Source: Haliclona indistincta (Eukaryota; Porifera; Demospongiae; Haplosclerida; Chalinidae). From it: DNA of 64,000 bases. Location: the NCBI GenBank assembly GCA_964017065.1, contig OZ024783.1:9623367-9687366 (forward strand), read 5' to 3'. Each line of letters opens with the position of its first letter. Position 1 is the stretch's first letter. This document shows, piece by piece, positions 23,401 through 33,077 of this stretch. A model generated the notes under the pieces. That model saw only the letters and a list, made by a program, of their open reading frames with translations, was not told where the DNA came from and searched no databases. Made by a program: the position numbers and the translations under genes.

Positions 23401-26400
23401 CAATCTCAACAGCCAGACCTTTCTGATGAGAACCTTCAGGTCCTCTGCAAAGAGTACTATGATAGAGAAGTGGCCGTCACAAAAGCCCAAGCTGAAGAGA
23501 TAGAGAAGAAGACACAAGGACAGGCTGAAGTTGGTTTATGGTTTTACCACAGAAGGCTAAGAATTACAGCATCAAACTTTGGTAGAGTTGCTAAGCGACG
23601 AGAAACAACACCGGTAGCTGCGCTTGTGAAGTCGTTGTTGTACACAAAGAACTTAGAAACCAAGGAAATACGATGGGGAAAGACACATGAAGTGGATGCA
23701 AAGAAAGCATATATCGACTACTTGAAAATTCAAGGCGACTGTGATGCTGAAGTAACCGACTCAGGTTTCGTAGTGGATATTGACGAACCGTGTCTTGGCT
23801 GCAGTCCTGATGCACTAGTAAACATTCCTTCTTCAAGTAATCCACTTGGAATAGCAGAGTTTAAATGTCCTTACACTGCTCAGTCCCAGACACCAGCGGA
23901 AGCAGCAACTAACTCAAAATTCTCCTGTTCTCTAAACAGTTCTGGAGAGCTGCAGCTTAAAAAGGGACATCACTATTATTACCAGGTACAAGGCACTTTA
24001 GCCATCACCAAACGGAGCTGGTGTGATTTTGTGATTTGGACTCCCCTTGGAATAATGGTGGATCACATTGATGCTAGTCGAGAATTTTGGGAGAAGATAA
24101 AACCAAAGCTGGTAGAATTCTACAAAAAGGCAGTCCTCCCCGAGTTAGCTCATTCACGATTTCAGAGCGGTCAAGCAATCAGAGAGCCATTTCTTGCTGC
24201 AGCCACGAGCGAGTCAGCAGGCCCAAGCGAGGCCGAGGGTCCACGCAAGAAGAAGTCTAAATCCAGCTCGAAATCCAGACCGTGACAGTAGAGTTAACTT
24301 ATTAAAAATAGTTTGATAATTTGTAATAACCCTGGATCACCAAACTCTAGCATTAAAGTATGCATGCCTACAATACACAACTTTTTATGAACCATTTCGT
24401 GCTCACATCGTGTTTGCAATTCCAGCGCTCAAGCGCCTAGACTGTTCATACGTGTCTTCTCCAGGTGACCATGTATGCTTTTTGCTGTTTTCTGCCCGTG
24501 GCGCGAGTTATGGCTGCTGAAGTTCTGCGTGGGCGTATGCGTTTGCCAGTTTTACTTACTTAGGAATCGAATATCGAAAAAGGGATACTAGGTGATCATG
24601 TCGATGGTATGAGAAAGCTCTGTGGCGATCTGTAGCGTTGCAGGACCTAGGACGCTCGAGTAAAGTGGTACAATAGGCGCCGTCGCGCTGCCCGTCGTGA
24701 ACAAGCGCTGCTGTGCGTTTTATCGCTAAAAACCGTTCATAAACAGTGAGTATATCATAAAACAACTGTGTAGTGCAAGTTTGCAGCTTCTGGCCTGCAG
24801 ATAAGTAGAGAAAAACAGTTAACAAAAAGTCAGGCTTATAATGATATTCATGCGCACCCGCCACCTTAAATGTAGCTCATAATTTCATGCTCACATTTTC
24901 TCACCAAGCCGAAATAATATTGGTATATTTTTAATTTCATTGCTACATAACAACAAGCACACTCAGACTTCTTGTACAAGCTTCCTGCTTCTACAAAGAA
25001 TACCTTCTATTCATTGTCCCTACTCTGCCTTCTTTTTGTGAATGTTGATAATTATAGAACAGTCATGAACAGTGAGCGTACTATTTCTTATACTAGTCCC
25101 ACAAGAGCATGCTATCTCATAACATCTCGAATGATGCTCTAAACAAACAATAGCAAACTGTACATGTATTGATATCAACCAGACAATCAAATTCCAATAA
25201 ATTATGAGTTTATTTGTCAAAATGCTGACATAAATTCGTGCCAGATGTCAGTGGTAATCTTCTGCCTAAGGAAGCATTATACTTTGGGTGAGGAATTATG
25301 ATCAAAATTGATACCAGTATCGAATCACCACTCTGCTGATGAAGCAAATCAGCTCTGATTGAACATAGTTCCTTGCAAATTCTACTAGGATAAACTAATC
25401 CTTCTTTGAAGTAGTGTCTTGTACAAAGCATTTGCTTCCTACAGAACTCCCTGGATGGTCAATGATAGTGTGTTGGTATGAACAACACTAAGCTTTACTT
25501 CTAACCTCAAACACAGTCATTTCAAAGACATTCCTTGAATAGCTTTATTGGGAGGTTCCATTTACAACCCCTCCTTACACAAATTTCTAGTAGGAATCAC
25601 GCAAGACTAAACACAAAAGGTCTATCCATAATCACTATAGTCAATAGAAGGTTACTTACGAATACACAAAAACCTGATCTTTGACGAACTCGGCAGTTAG
25701 GCTTGTAACATACACAATATGCTGTACACATCATCCTGAACTGACCAATTGAGCCGCCCGCCGGTAGTCGAGTATGTATAATAGTATATACGAAATGCAA
25801 CATACTGCAAAGCACTGATACCCTAGTGTCACTGTGCATACTTATGTATCAATTTCAGGGTTTTAATTCATGAACTATTTCAGCAATCACCATAGTTACT
25901 ATGATACAAGTACATGTGACAATAGCACTACAACACTTCTTGTTCAAGACCAACACAATAACAACAGATGGTCCAGCACAAGCACAGCACATTCTGATCA
26001 GGTCAACATCACACACACACCATGTATGACCAACTAATACAATTACACATCTAAGCTACTTTATTATTACAACACCCAGTTCCAAGAAAAAATATGAAAA
26101 ACAAAAACGATTCAAAGCTCAAGGTACAAGCTTGCGCACCCTAAACACAATAAGTAACAAGTGAAGTCATTATTGGTTTTGAACACAGCAATTGAGGGTC
26201 ACAGCGTATTATCAACAATATGTGAAAACAATTTGAAACCTGTTCAACAGTGCAGTATAGTACATACATGTAACTTGTGTCTATACTATGACCCACACAC
26301 TGTGACAAAAAGCAAAGGACAGCTAACTAGCTTTCACAGTACTGTTACAATGCACGAGGAATAAAGGCTGGTTTATGGCGTCATCCCTACACTTTTCAGT

Positions 26401-28478
26401 TTAATATTAAACTTGTTTTACTTAACTTGTTCAAATTGTATCGCGACGCAAGAGTTCTATGAGTTCTATATCTATCTGTGTGTTGCATTTACGCAACATA
26501 GCACAAGTCACTGTGTCACATTGTAAACTAGCTTTTACACAAGCTTGAACACAACCATGAACACTACCTGGCACTTGCAATGGGCCGCCTAAAACTATGT
26601 AGTGCTCATTATTAATTTTAACATTACAATGCACATGTACCACTACTGGTAGAGCAGTCAGCTGACCTGTCCATGTAGAGGGCGGGGCATCCAGGAGGTA
26701 CCGTGGACAGGTTAACACATAGTTGAGCAGCATGTGAGAGTAGTCAGACACCATCCAGGACTGGAAGTGACGCTGAGTCAGCATTAGAGAGAAATGATCC
26801 ATGATACCCAGTACGCTGAGACAACCTCCTCCTATAACCGAAAGTACAATACAAGCACAAAAGAATAGTCAAAACCAAATTTGAATGCCATAGTCACTAT
26901 TATTTTTGGATCAATCCTTGCAAAAAATTTTTGATTGTACAATGTACATTACCTTAACAATTTGGGCAGTGGTGAAATCACTAATTATGCATCATAACAC
27001 AACCATGAGCGTATAAGGCGAAGAGTGTTCAACTGCTGTATTCGCTATAGTAATATCGAAGTCTAAAGTCCACCACCATGCGCTGTTGCTACTTGGAACT
27101 AATTCTTTTTGCGCGTTGTAGCTCTCTATTTCCTACCAATACTATCCACGCTTCGTTCTGCCCGTATCTAGCTAAAACAAGCGAACATTCAGTCAGAGCC
27201 ATGATTTTGTCATCCACAGTTGGAACACTCCTTCCCCTTATACTCTCCTGAAACAACCTATACTACTGTACACATAAACATTCTTTTGAACTATTGTTAT
27301 GATTTACAAACTACATGATCTGTCTAGACACAATACACACAAGGATCAAAGCTGACTACTCTCATGTTAGTTGTTGGTAAATCAGAAACTTTCAAAACTT
27401 TGTGAATATGGATAGACATGACAATGACTCACGGCTATGAGCTGACTTGAGCACAGCACGCATTGTTTCCACAATATCCTACAATAGAGACAAACAATTA
27501 ACATTTGACATACAATAATAGAAACTACAAAAAGTCCAAATTTGACTTTTTTGTTTAAATCACAACGTAAAACTTTGACAACCACCTACAGTCCCTTAGG
27601 ACTGCTAAAACAGAGTTTTATCTACCCATTATACCACATGGTTGAACCTGCAACAGTGATATCACTACCTCCTTTTTTCTAACCAACTTGTAAAACACAA
27701 GTAAACATTAGACATGAAGACAAGGTGCCACCTGTTGTGAATTGAGCATGAGAACAAGAGTCAGTGGTGAATGACAAAATAATTTCTGGTTAAAAATTAT
27801 GGTTAACTTTATCCTCTATTGTCTACATAACACAATAGCACTTTGGTAATTAATCGTAGGTGAGCTTCAACACAAACGCCAGACAATAATCCTCATACCC
27901 TCTCACCTGCTTCATCTTCTTTCTGCTGGTCTGAGCACCAGCTGATGCAACTGGCTTCTCTCTGTCAAGTTTCAACACTGCCTCGCACTCTCGTATCACA
28001 TAGTCTACCACACCGATGAACAAGCCGTCCCATGTGACTAAACTCGAGCTGCTGCTGCTACCACTTCGGCCTCTCTGTCCAGCACTGCTGCTGTCAATGT
28101 AGTTCTTCACCTCCTCAGACTCGAGAAGACCACGCAAGCTTTCAGCAGCTTTCTAAACACACATGTAACAAACAGTCACACACTGAACAGGTTTCACATA
28201 CATAATAATCCCCAAACAAGTGAATTGTATGAACATATGCTGCTAAAACCCCCCAATAGAATACACTCCATTCCTAACAAGAAGCGGAACTGTTTCTTCG
28301 CTTATGGACCACAAAAGTAAACAATAAACATACAACTCTAATTAGTGTTGACCACGTGGCGTTCAGCTCGACAACCATACGAGTAGATACTGCGCAGTTC
28401 TCTTACCCGACGGTCTGTGCTTTTGTCTCCCGAGAGACGCTGGTAGGCAGAGAGAAGGTTGTTCAGTTCGTGACTCAT
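16210..28478 (-). CDS. ATM: ATM-type kinase, N-terminal segment (TAN motif and start of HEAT-repeat solenoid), 3' end missing
   Basis: Eight exons join with consistent phase: 28407-28478, 27907-28152, 27433-27478, 26667-26831, 18115-18292, 17231-17390, 16841-16870, 16210-16358 (about 348 codons). The start is ATG at 28478. The TAN motif L-x3-K-x2-DR crosses exons 1 and 2 (SGDKSTDRRKAAESLRGLL). Other segments matching remembered animal ATM: DIVETMRAVLKSAHSR, RSILARVIHSIISHCV, CKLGEEICPQLLQAW, VRVHHPQGAH, KWKSILNKVHELV. In known biology ATM senses DNA double-strand breaks via MRN and the TAN region. The last exon ends mid-codon (AG) and no continuation was found to its left. Intron 4 is about 8.4 kb and carries a whole transposon; introns 5-7 are rich in simple repeats. 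The kinase half is not downstream but lies at 54.85-64 kb, upstream on the same strand. Confidence 0.85.
16361..16837 (-). repeat. (CACT)n microsatellite forming nearly a whole ATM intron
   Basis: On the plus strand this is (GAGT)n with interspersed GAGC and GTAGGTGA variants. On the sense strand it is (CACT)n and reaches directly to the 3' splice site of exon 8 (AG at 16359-16360). The intron runs from 16840 to 16359, so the repeat makes up almost all of it. A long run of gtaggtgagtga units at about 16630-16740 is a higher-order 12-bp variant. Confidence 0.95.
17139..17230 (-). repeat. (GTGA)n tract at the donor side of ATM exon 6
   Basis: On the sense strand the intron begins gtgagtgagcgaatgagtga and carries on as (GTGA)n with GTAGGTAAGT variants, so the real donor sits at the head of an array of donor-like hexamers. 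The tract is the reverse complement of the (CACT)n tract at 16361-16837. Confidence 0.9.
17392..17466 (-). repeat. (CT)n microsatellite abutting the acceptor of ATM exon 6
   Basis: The plus strand reads (GA)n. On the sense strand (CT)n ends in cag at 17391-17393 and exon 6 starts at 17390, so the repeat itself is the polypyrimidine tract. Confidence 0.95.
18293..18316 (-). repeat. (CCCT)n tract abutting the acceptor of ATM exon 5
   Basis: The sense strand reads ccctccctccctccctcag immediately before exon 5 at 18292. It is short, about five units, but again forms the polypyrimidine tract. Confidence 0.85.
19036..19420 (+). repeat. Three tandem copies of a 124-142 bp unit
   Basis: Each unit carries caaagtcatgcgctcctctg, then a cacatacacacgaacaccct segment, then cttggagcatgtacagt. 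Starts are near 19036, 19160 and 19302. The unit lies inside the 8.4-kb ATM intron and encodes nothing recognisable. Confidence 0.8.
19878..19956 (-). repeat. (CCCT)n microsatellite in ATM intron 4
   Basis: The plus strand reads (GGGA)n for about 20 units. On the sense strand it is (TCCC)n. No confirmed exon lies just downstream, so unlike the other tracts its link to a splice site is unproven. Confidence 0.9.
20570..20617. repeat. Perfect 20-bp stem hairpin
   Basis: The arm atgagtaagtgtgggactgt at 20570-20589 is repeated as its exact reverse complement at 20598-20617 with an 8-nt loop. It may be a tiny foldback element; no terminator role applies in a eukaryote. Confidence 0.8.
20668..20974. 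mobile_element. hAT-type MITE, 307 bp, with 8-bp target duplication
   Basis: The ends TAGGGCTGAAACGAATA and TATTCG-TTTCAGCCCTA are inverted repeats, and CTTTGTAC flanks the element on both sides (20660-20667, 20975-20982). An 8-bp duplication and TAGGG/CAGGG termini are typical of hAT elements. Many ATTCGAA-like motifs fill the inside, and there is no transposase. Confidence 0.9.
21120..24285 (+). CDS. Transposase fused to a YqaJ-like nuclease domain, 1,016 aa, three exons
   Basis: Exons 21120-21248, 21311-23206 and 23260-24285 join at phase 0 with GT-AG introns of 62 and 53 nt. In order: a Ser-rich N-terminus; a basic nuclear-localisation-like stretch (RKRKRYDRGVKKVKKKC); a Gln-rich repeat; a Mutator-type transposase domain with candidate catalytic acidic residues in VVADGGWSKRSH and RVTADGDSSV, plus Cys/His pairs (KFCSIC, HKCYKNWSGSSASME); an acidic linker; and, after the second intron, a PD-(D/E)XK nuclease of YqaJ type (GCSPDALV, GIAEFKCPY, YYYQVQGTLAI). 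The C-terminus is Lys/Ser-rich. Transposase plus YqaJ pairs are known in eukaryotic transposons such as ISL2EU; here a single spliced frame joins the two. The protein presumably cuts and pastes the element; the nuclease role is unknown. Confidence 0.85.
21475..21670 (+). repeat. 18-bp coding minisatellite in the transposase gene
   Basis: Units of the form cgactagcagaacaacaa encode R-L-A-E-Q-Q, with R-Q-A-E-Q-Q variants at both edges. The central units are nearly identical. It lies in frame between the basic stretch and the transposase core and probably forms a charged helix or coiled coil. Confidence 0.9.
24870..26666. other. ATM intron 4, right part; no other feature seen
   Basis: The stretch between the transposon and exon 4 contains short ORFs only, none with recognisable content. 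The low-GC composition resembles the other introns here. Confidence 0.5.
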
Positions 28479-28570
28479 AGCAGAGAGAAACAGCTCCGCT
28501 ACTCAGCTCAAGTCAACTGACTGACCCACGTGGCACGTGCACCGCGCGCGCGCGCGCGCTCGAAATTAAC
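28479..28570 (-). promoter_or_regulatory. Putative promoter/5'UTR of the N-terminal ATM segment
   Basis: Upstream of the ATG at 28478 lie cacgtggcacgtgca (two overlapping E-box-like CACGTG/GCACGTG sites) and a (CG)n run (cgcgcgcgcgcgcg) near 28545-28560. These are CpG-rich in otherwise AT-rich DNA. Alternating CG can form Z-DNA. A promoter role is inference. Confidence 0.4.
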
Positions 28571-29288
28571 TAAGGCGTGTACATGACCAAAATCAACTTG
28601 CATAGAGAAACAGTTTTCAAGAAAGAAAAGCAAAGAAATAATGTGTAAAATACAAGTGCATGAGAGACAGAGAATTGGTGAAGGTGATAAGTAGACTGCA
28701 ATTTATAATAGTAACCCGTGCAAAGAGAAAGAAAGGAATATTGCGTGGTCTCGCACTAGAAACTACTAACCCAAGACCCTTAACCTAACGTGCCAGTATG
28801 GACCTAACAGTATCTGATTTTTTTTCACTTACAATCAATGCACTATCTGAAATTAGTATGAAATTCTTTAAAATTATCTTAATTTTTTTCATATAATGAA
28901 GAAAAGTATCCATTATACAGATACGATTTATATGAAAATCAGATGAAATCAGTCAATCTAACAATATAGGACTTGGCTCTATATACTTGCGTTCACAAAG
29001 AAAATATGGCTTAACAGGTGAGATTATTCACTTCAACCCATCACCTCTCTTGTCTAGCTTCTGCAGTAAAACTTGGATAATTGGTGAAACACCTTGAGGC
29101 AGGACAAGAAAAATCTATCAAAGTGAATGCCTCAACTCAAGGGGATTTATTTACAGCAAGTTCTAATGACTGCAGTTTAACATTATTTTATGAGAACCAA
29201 TTATTAAAATTTAAATGCAAGTTTTTTGAAATGTGATACAATGTCAATTATAATTATTTTCATGATTGACTTAACAAAAAAATCATTA
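28571..29288. other. Intergenic AT-rich stretch
   Basis: No exon or repeat of note is recognised. Some long A/T runs are present near 28810-28900. Confidence 0.4.
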
Positions 29289-30010
29289 TTAAATCATTGA
29301 CAAAATCCACAAGTGATCATTATCTTGTGATGTTACAATGGGGCCACATAAATTATCTACTGGTACAATTGCACTGAGCTCGAGTGTAGTATCTACAAAA
29401 AGAAGACCAGATTCGATATCCTTTCGAGCAGGTGAAAACCATGTGACTGATGCAAATATTGTGTTCTTTCCACAAAAGCAATGTTGAAACAACAATTTAA
29501 TCTGACCTAACTTTAAAGAGTTTTCAGGTTGTCTGACAAACATAAACGAAGAGGAAACATTAGCGGTATCAAATAAATGGCTAGTTAACAATACTTTTCT
29601 TCGATTACCATCAAGTTTGATGTAGCGAGTGAGTTCCAATACCTCTCTTGATACAGTTCGCATTTCTTTTTCCAAACAAGAAAGAAGAGGCCCATATAAA
29701 GGTGTCCAAGTGGACATCGAAGGGAATTGTCTCAGTCTGTGTTGAACTTTCGCCTTTCTTTTTTCCTCTTCATATATTATAACGAAGGCACAAGTCATTG
29801 AACTCAGGTATTGATTCACGATAGAGAGCCTTTAACTTTATACTTCTCCATCATTGAGTGAGGATCTTTTTATCAGAACTACTTTGGAATTCTTGAGCTC
29901 TTTCTGTATGAAGAAGTGCTTTCTCTGGCAATTGACCGGAGCACTCTAAAAAGTGTGCCCAGTCAAACAACCGATAAGTTTCCAAAACCGCAGCTTCAGG
30001 GTATCGCCTG
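29289..30010 (-). pseudogene. Broken transposon-derived ORF fragment
   Basis: A 176-codon frame (29289-29819) ends in SQDNDHLWILSM and includes LGQIKLLFQHCF, FASVTWFSPAR and ESGLLFVDTT. Upstream on the same strand, up to about 30010, another frame carries FDWAHFLECSGQ and FNDLC-like text broken by stops. The layout resembles the C-terminal region of En/Spm-like or related transposase proteins, but I cannot name the family. It abuts the oppositely oriented pseudogene at 30015. Confidence 0.4.
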
Positions 30011-30014
30011 TTGA

Positions 30015-31773
30015 GTGTTCTACGGAGTGGGTATACTAGTGGCAGAGGATGTGGATAGTTTGAAGTGGCTGGTCGATACCTTCAAAAACTCCAACAATGG
30101 GAACCCTTGTTGTTATGGTAGGCAGACAAGGATATCAGGGAGCGAGATGTGCTCAAAGAATGCCTTCCAGATGCTGTTATTCTCATTTGCCTTTTCCACA
30201 CTCTAGATCTTTTAGAAGAGAGATTTCTTGTGAAAAAATGGGAATTACATCAGGTCAGAGACAGCTATCTCTAGAATTAGTGCAAAAGATGGCTTACAGC
30301 TCAACAGAAGAAGAGTACGCCAAAGTACACTCTGAGTTTCAACGAGATGTTCCCAAGGTTGTAAAAAAGTACTTTGAGGAATGTTGGCATCACATTCGAA
30401 AAGAGTGGGTCATGGGGCTCAAGGCAGAGAGTGGAAGCTTCCTCAATACGACAAACAACCGTCTGGAAAGCATAAATGGGAAACTGAAGCAAGTGATTAG
30501 TCGCCACAGCTCGCTTGAGAAGTTCATCGATAGCTTTTTACGATTCTTGCCACACTGAGAACCGGAAAGTGACCACAAAGCTGCAGTCATGTTTCAAAAA
30601 GTCAAGGTGCAGAATTTTGAGCAGGGCAGTGCAGAAAGCAGATAGTGAATTGCTTATACTTCATATGCTTCTTCGTTTGTTCTCAATCAACTGAAAATGG
30701 CACCAAAGGTGAAGAAAATAAGAGAAGATGGTGATGAATATCGAGTGACAACATCAGAAGGAGAGAAATTAGTGTCTTGGGGTTGCATTTTTCACACCTC
30801 AATGCGATTCCCTTGTCGTCATATGCTTGCATTGCATTCCCAGGTTGGGGAACCCCTGTATGATTTTACTTTATGTGATGAACGGTGGACATATGGTTAC
30901 TATCGATCAACCCAGCGCGTTTGCTTGCAGAAAAATCTTTCCCTTCTTCTTCTCTTCTTGTTACAACAGTGACCAAATCTAGCCGTCCTTTGAGCCAGCA
31001 TGAGAAGTATCGTAAAGCTCTTCTTTTATCTTCAGAGTTAGCTTCTGCACTTGCTAGTGCTGCATCCAACGTTCATTTTGAGCGTAGAATTGAGCTGTTG
31101 TCGAGACTCACTGATCACTGGAGAAGAGGTGAAGAAGTTACTGTTACTAAAGTTGTTGATTATGGTAAGTATATACTTTTTTGCTATACTTTGTTTATTT
31201 TTACACTTAAGGTGCTAACTTTAGTTGTTAATATACGTATGCGATTTCTAATAGAGTCTGCAAGCGAAAATGAATGTGAAGTACATGAGCCAGAGTATGT
31301 TGATACACATGGAGTTGGACTTGAGGGTTAGTGCGTGTGCATTAGTTAGTGTGCCACTATGGATTGCAAATTTAGGTCCTGGTTCCAATGATAGTCAAGT
31401 TGGAGATACTCTAGTTGGTGATGTATGTGTACAAGAAGGTGGAGCTAAGGGTATGTATTATTCGGCCTAGTATATTTACACTTATGTACAACTATGTTGT
31501 TCTATAGGTGACGATGTTGTTGCTAAGGAATGTGATGTTGCTAGTAGTATGTCTGGACAGGAAAGATTTGTAGGTAAGCACACTCAATAATGATATTGTA
31601 TCAATTATATGTACTACATCATGGGGTCTCCCCCATAGAAGGTGCAATCTCTCTCAGCTCAAATATCAGTAGTGGCATACCTACACATACATGTACCGGG
31701 CAATGTGATATTAAAGCGCCATGAATGATCATTTCTTCTTTGTTACAATGTAGTTGAGAGAAGAACAAGCTAG
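30015..31773 (+). pseudogene. Frameshifted MULE/SWIM-domain (ZSWIM1/3-like) gene
   Basis: Segments of a MULE transposase-derived protein appear in order in three frames: LVAEDVDSLKWLVDTF; ADKDIRERDVLKECLPDA with LICLFHTL; QRQLSLELVQKMAYSS; KEWVMGLK; TNNRLESINGKLK; and a SWIM-type zinc motif (WGCIFHTSMRFPCRHML). At least three frame changes and an internal stop show it is broken. The 3' part nevertheless has clean exons with the same phase: to 31164, 31255-31326 (72 nt), 31376-31450 (75), 31508-31573 (66) and a short terminal exon 31754-31773 ending TAG. These add an acidic tail. It could be a recently dead domesticated gene or transposon. Confidence 0.6.
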
Positions 31774-31939
31774 ACTGGAGGTGCTGATGGATCATCAAAG
31801 ATGACACTATCACAGTCCAGTGTGTATTATACTAGTCAACTACTCTGTTGTGTGTGTTCATGGTTTGTATTTGTACATAAAATTAGTAAAAAATATTCAT
31901 GTATAATATGATAATCAAAATTTTTTAATTATTCATGTT

Positions 31940-32024
31940 TCTCACGTGCTATGAGAATCCACTGCGCGCGCGCGCCATTCATTGCCTATTGTGCATTCTT
32001 CAATGAGTTGGTGCTGCACGATCG
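31940..32024 (+). promoter_or_regulatory. Putative promoter of the 32.0-kb first exon
   Basis: The sequence before the ATG at 32025 has cacgtgctatgag and a (CG)n run (cgcgcgcgcgcc), the same pair of signals seen upstream of the ATM start at 28.5 kb, here on the opposite strand. Function is inferred. Confidence 0.35.
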
Positions 32025-32339
32025 ATGGATTCGAACCAGAGCTCAGCTGAAGAAGACAGTTGTTCTAGTGATACAGAGGACAAAATGTCCAAACCTCCGA
32101 AGAAAATCAGAAAGTTCACGATAGAGGAGCCAGCGGTTCCGGTCGGAGCCAACGTTGCAGTGGTGGATTCAAGTGATGATAACTGTTCTGAGTCTGCTGA
32201 TACTGAAGTGACTGGACCTCCGGTGAAAATACCAAAGCTAGACGAGTCAGCCACGCCGTGGAAAGAGTCTACAAGCGAGCTGATTTCTGATGTAACAAGC
32301 CAGCAACCATCTGCTAGTACTGCTCATGAAGGAGAACAA
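32025..32339 (+). CDS. Probable first exon of an acidic, Ser-rich nuclear protein
   Basis: The ATG at 32025 opens a 105-codon frame ending CAA before a gtaaga donor. Composition is Ser/Asp/Glu-rich with a basic nuclear-localisation-like patch (KPPKKIRKF) and short repeated themes (VDSSDDNCSES, GPPVKIPKLDES). No domain is recognised. The following intron is invaded by a foldback element (32361) and an LTR retrotransposon (32689), and I could not find exon 2, so the gene may be truncated or have a very long intron. Confidence 0.4.
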
Positions 32340-32360
32340 GTAAGATCATACATGTAGTTA

Positions 32361-32674
32361 AAGAAATTAAAAAGATTTCTATCGAAATCAAAATGATGTA
32401 CGGTTGTGAAATGTACCACTGGTTCACAATGTAAACTAACAAGGAACAACCATGGAATGGTAACACGATTGACTTGCTAACAGACCATAGATCCCTACAT
32501 CAGTGGCTGCTGTGGTTGGCTATAGCTAGTTCAGCTACTTGTGTGTAGTTGCTGTTGACTGACACCTAACGTGCATTCAGCTTGTGACAAAATATTGATC
32601 CTATGTACAGCCACTGATGTAGGGATCTATGGTCTGTTAGCAAGTCAATCGTGTTACCATTCCATGGTTGTTCT
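32361..32674. mobile_element. Foldback element, truncated copy
   Basis: Left arm 32361-32509 and right arm 32608-32674 are inverted repeats of the same family as the perfect copy at 58615-58991 (shared atttctatcgaaatcaaaa, gattgacttgctaacagacc). The right arm is cut short, and the LTR element begins 15 bp further on. The arms have diverged from those of the 58.6-kb copy. Confidence 0.85.
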
Positions 32675-32688
32675 TTTGCTTTTAAAGG

Positions 32689-32849
32689 TGTAGTATTGTG
32701 TTAATATGTGATTACTATAGTTAGCACATCTACAGACCCACTAGTGACTTGCTTAGTAGTTAGTATTTAATCTGTGTATACCACTATTGATCTGTGTTCG
32801 TATACTCGCTATTTCTAATAATCAACCATGCTACCAATCGAACACTACA
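32689..32849 (+). repeat. 5' LTR
   Basis: 161 bp, nearly identical to 36714-36874; starts TGTAGTATTG and ends AACACTACA. A visible difference is gtgttaat here against gttttaat in the 3' copy. High identity implies recent insertion. Confidence 0.95.
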
Positions 32850-33077
32850 TGGTGGCAGCGGCGGTGCACTTGGCTCACCCGGTGCAATTTTGAATTTGCA
32901 GTTCGCTAAGTGCTCTCGGCTCTCCCAGAGCAACTGAATCAGACTCAGTGCCGAACCTCTACCCTACTGAGGAGTGACCAGTGCGGTGATCCAGCCTACT
33001 GCGGATACCAGTGCTGCGGACCAGTGCGGTGATCCAGCCTACTGCGGATACCAGTGCTGCGGAGAGGAGAATCCACG

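Larger units (their letters stand above)
21004..24865 (+). mobile_element. Complete TTAA-flanked DNA transposon (Kolobok/Mutator-type) in an ATM intron
   Basis: TTAA at 21000-21003 and 24866-24869 flanks a 3,862-bp unit whose ends are the perfect 12-bp inverted repeat GGTGGCGGGTGC. Inside is one spliced gene (21120-24285). A TTAA duplication is the mark of Kolobok and piggyBac elements, and the transposase here is of the Mutator-like type reported for such TTAA elements. It lies 25 bp from the hAT MITE and in antisense orientation to the ATM gene. The intact coding frame suggests a recent insertion. The superfamily name is inferred from the duplication and domain memory, not from a database search. 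Confidence 0.85.

Noticed and set aside
27020..27250. Candidate extra ATM exon after a tttcag acceptor at about 27247
   Set aside because: Phase is wrong from exon 3 (a stop appears after 12 codons), while exon 3 joins exon 4 directly in frame with good family agreement.
32028..32040. ggattcgaacc, resembling an inverted tRNA B box
   Set aside because: No A box or cloverleaf is nearby and it lies inside an open coding exon.
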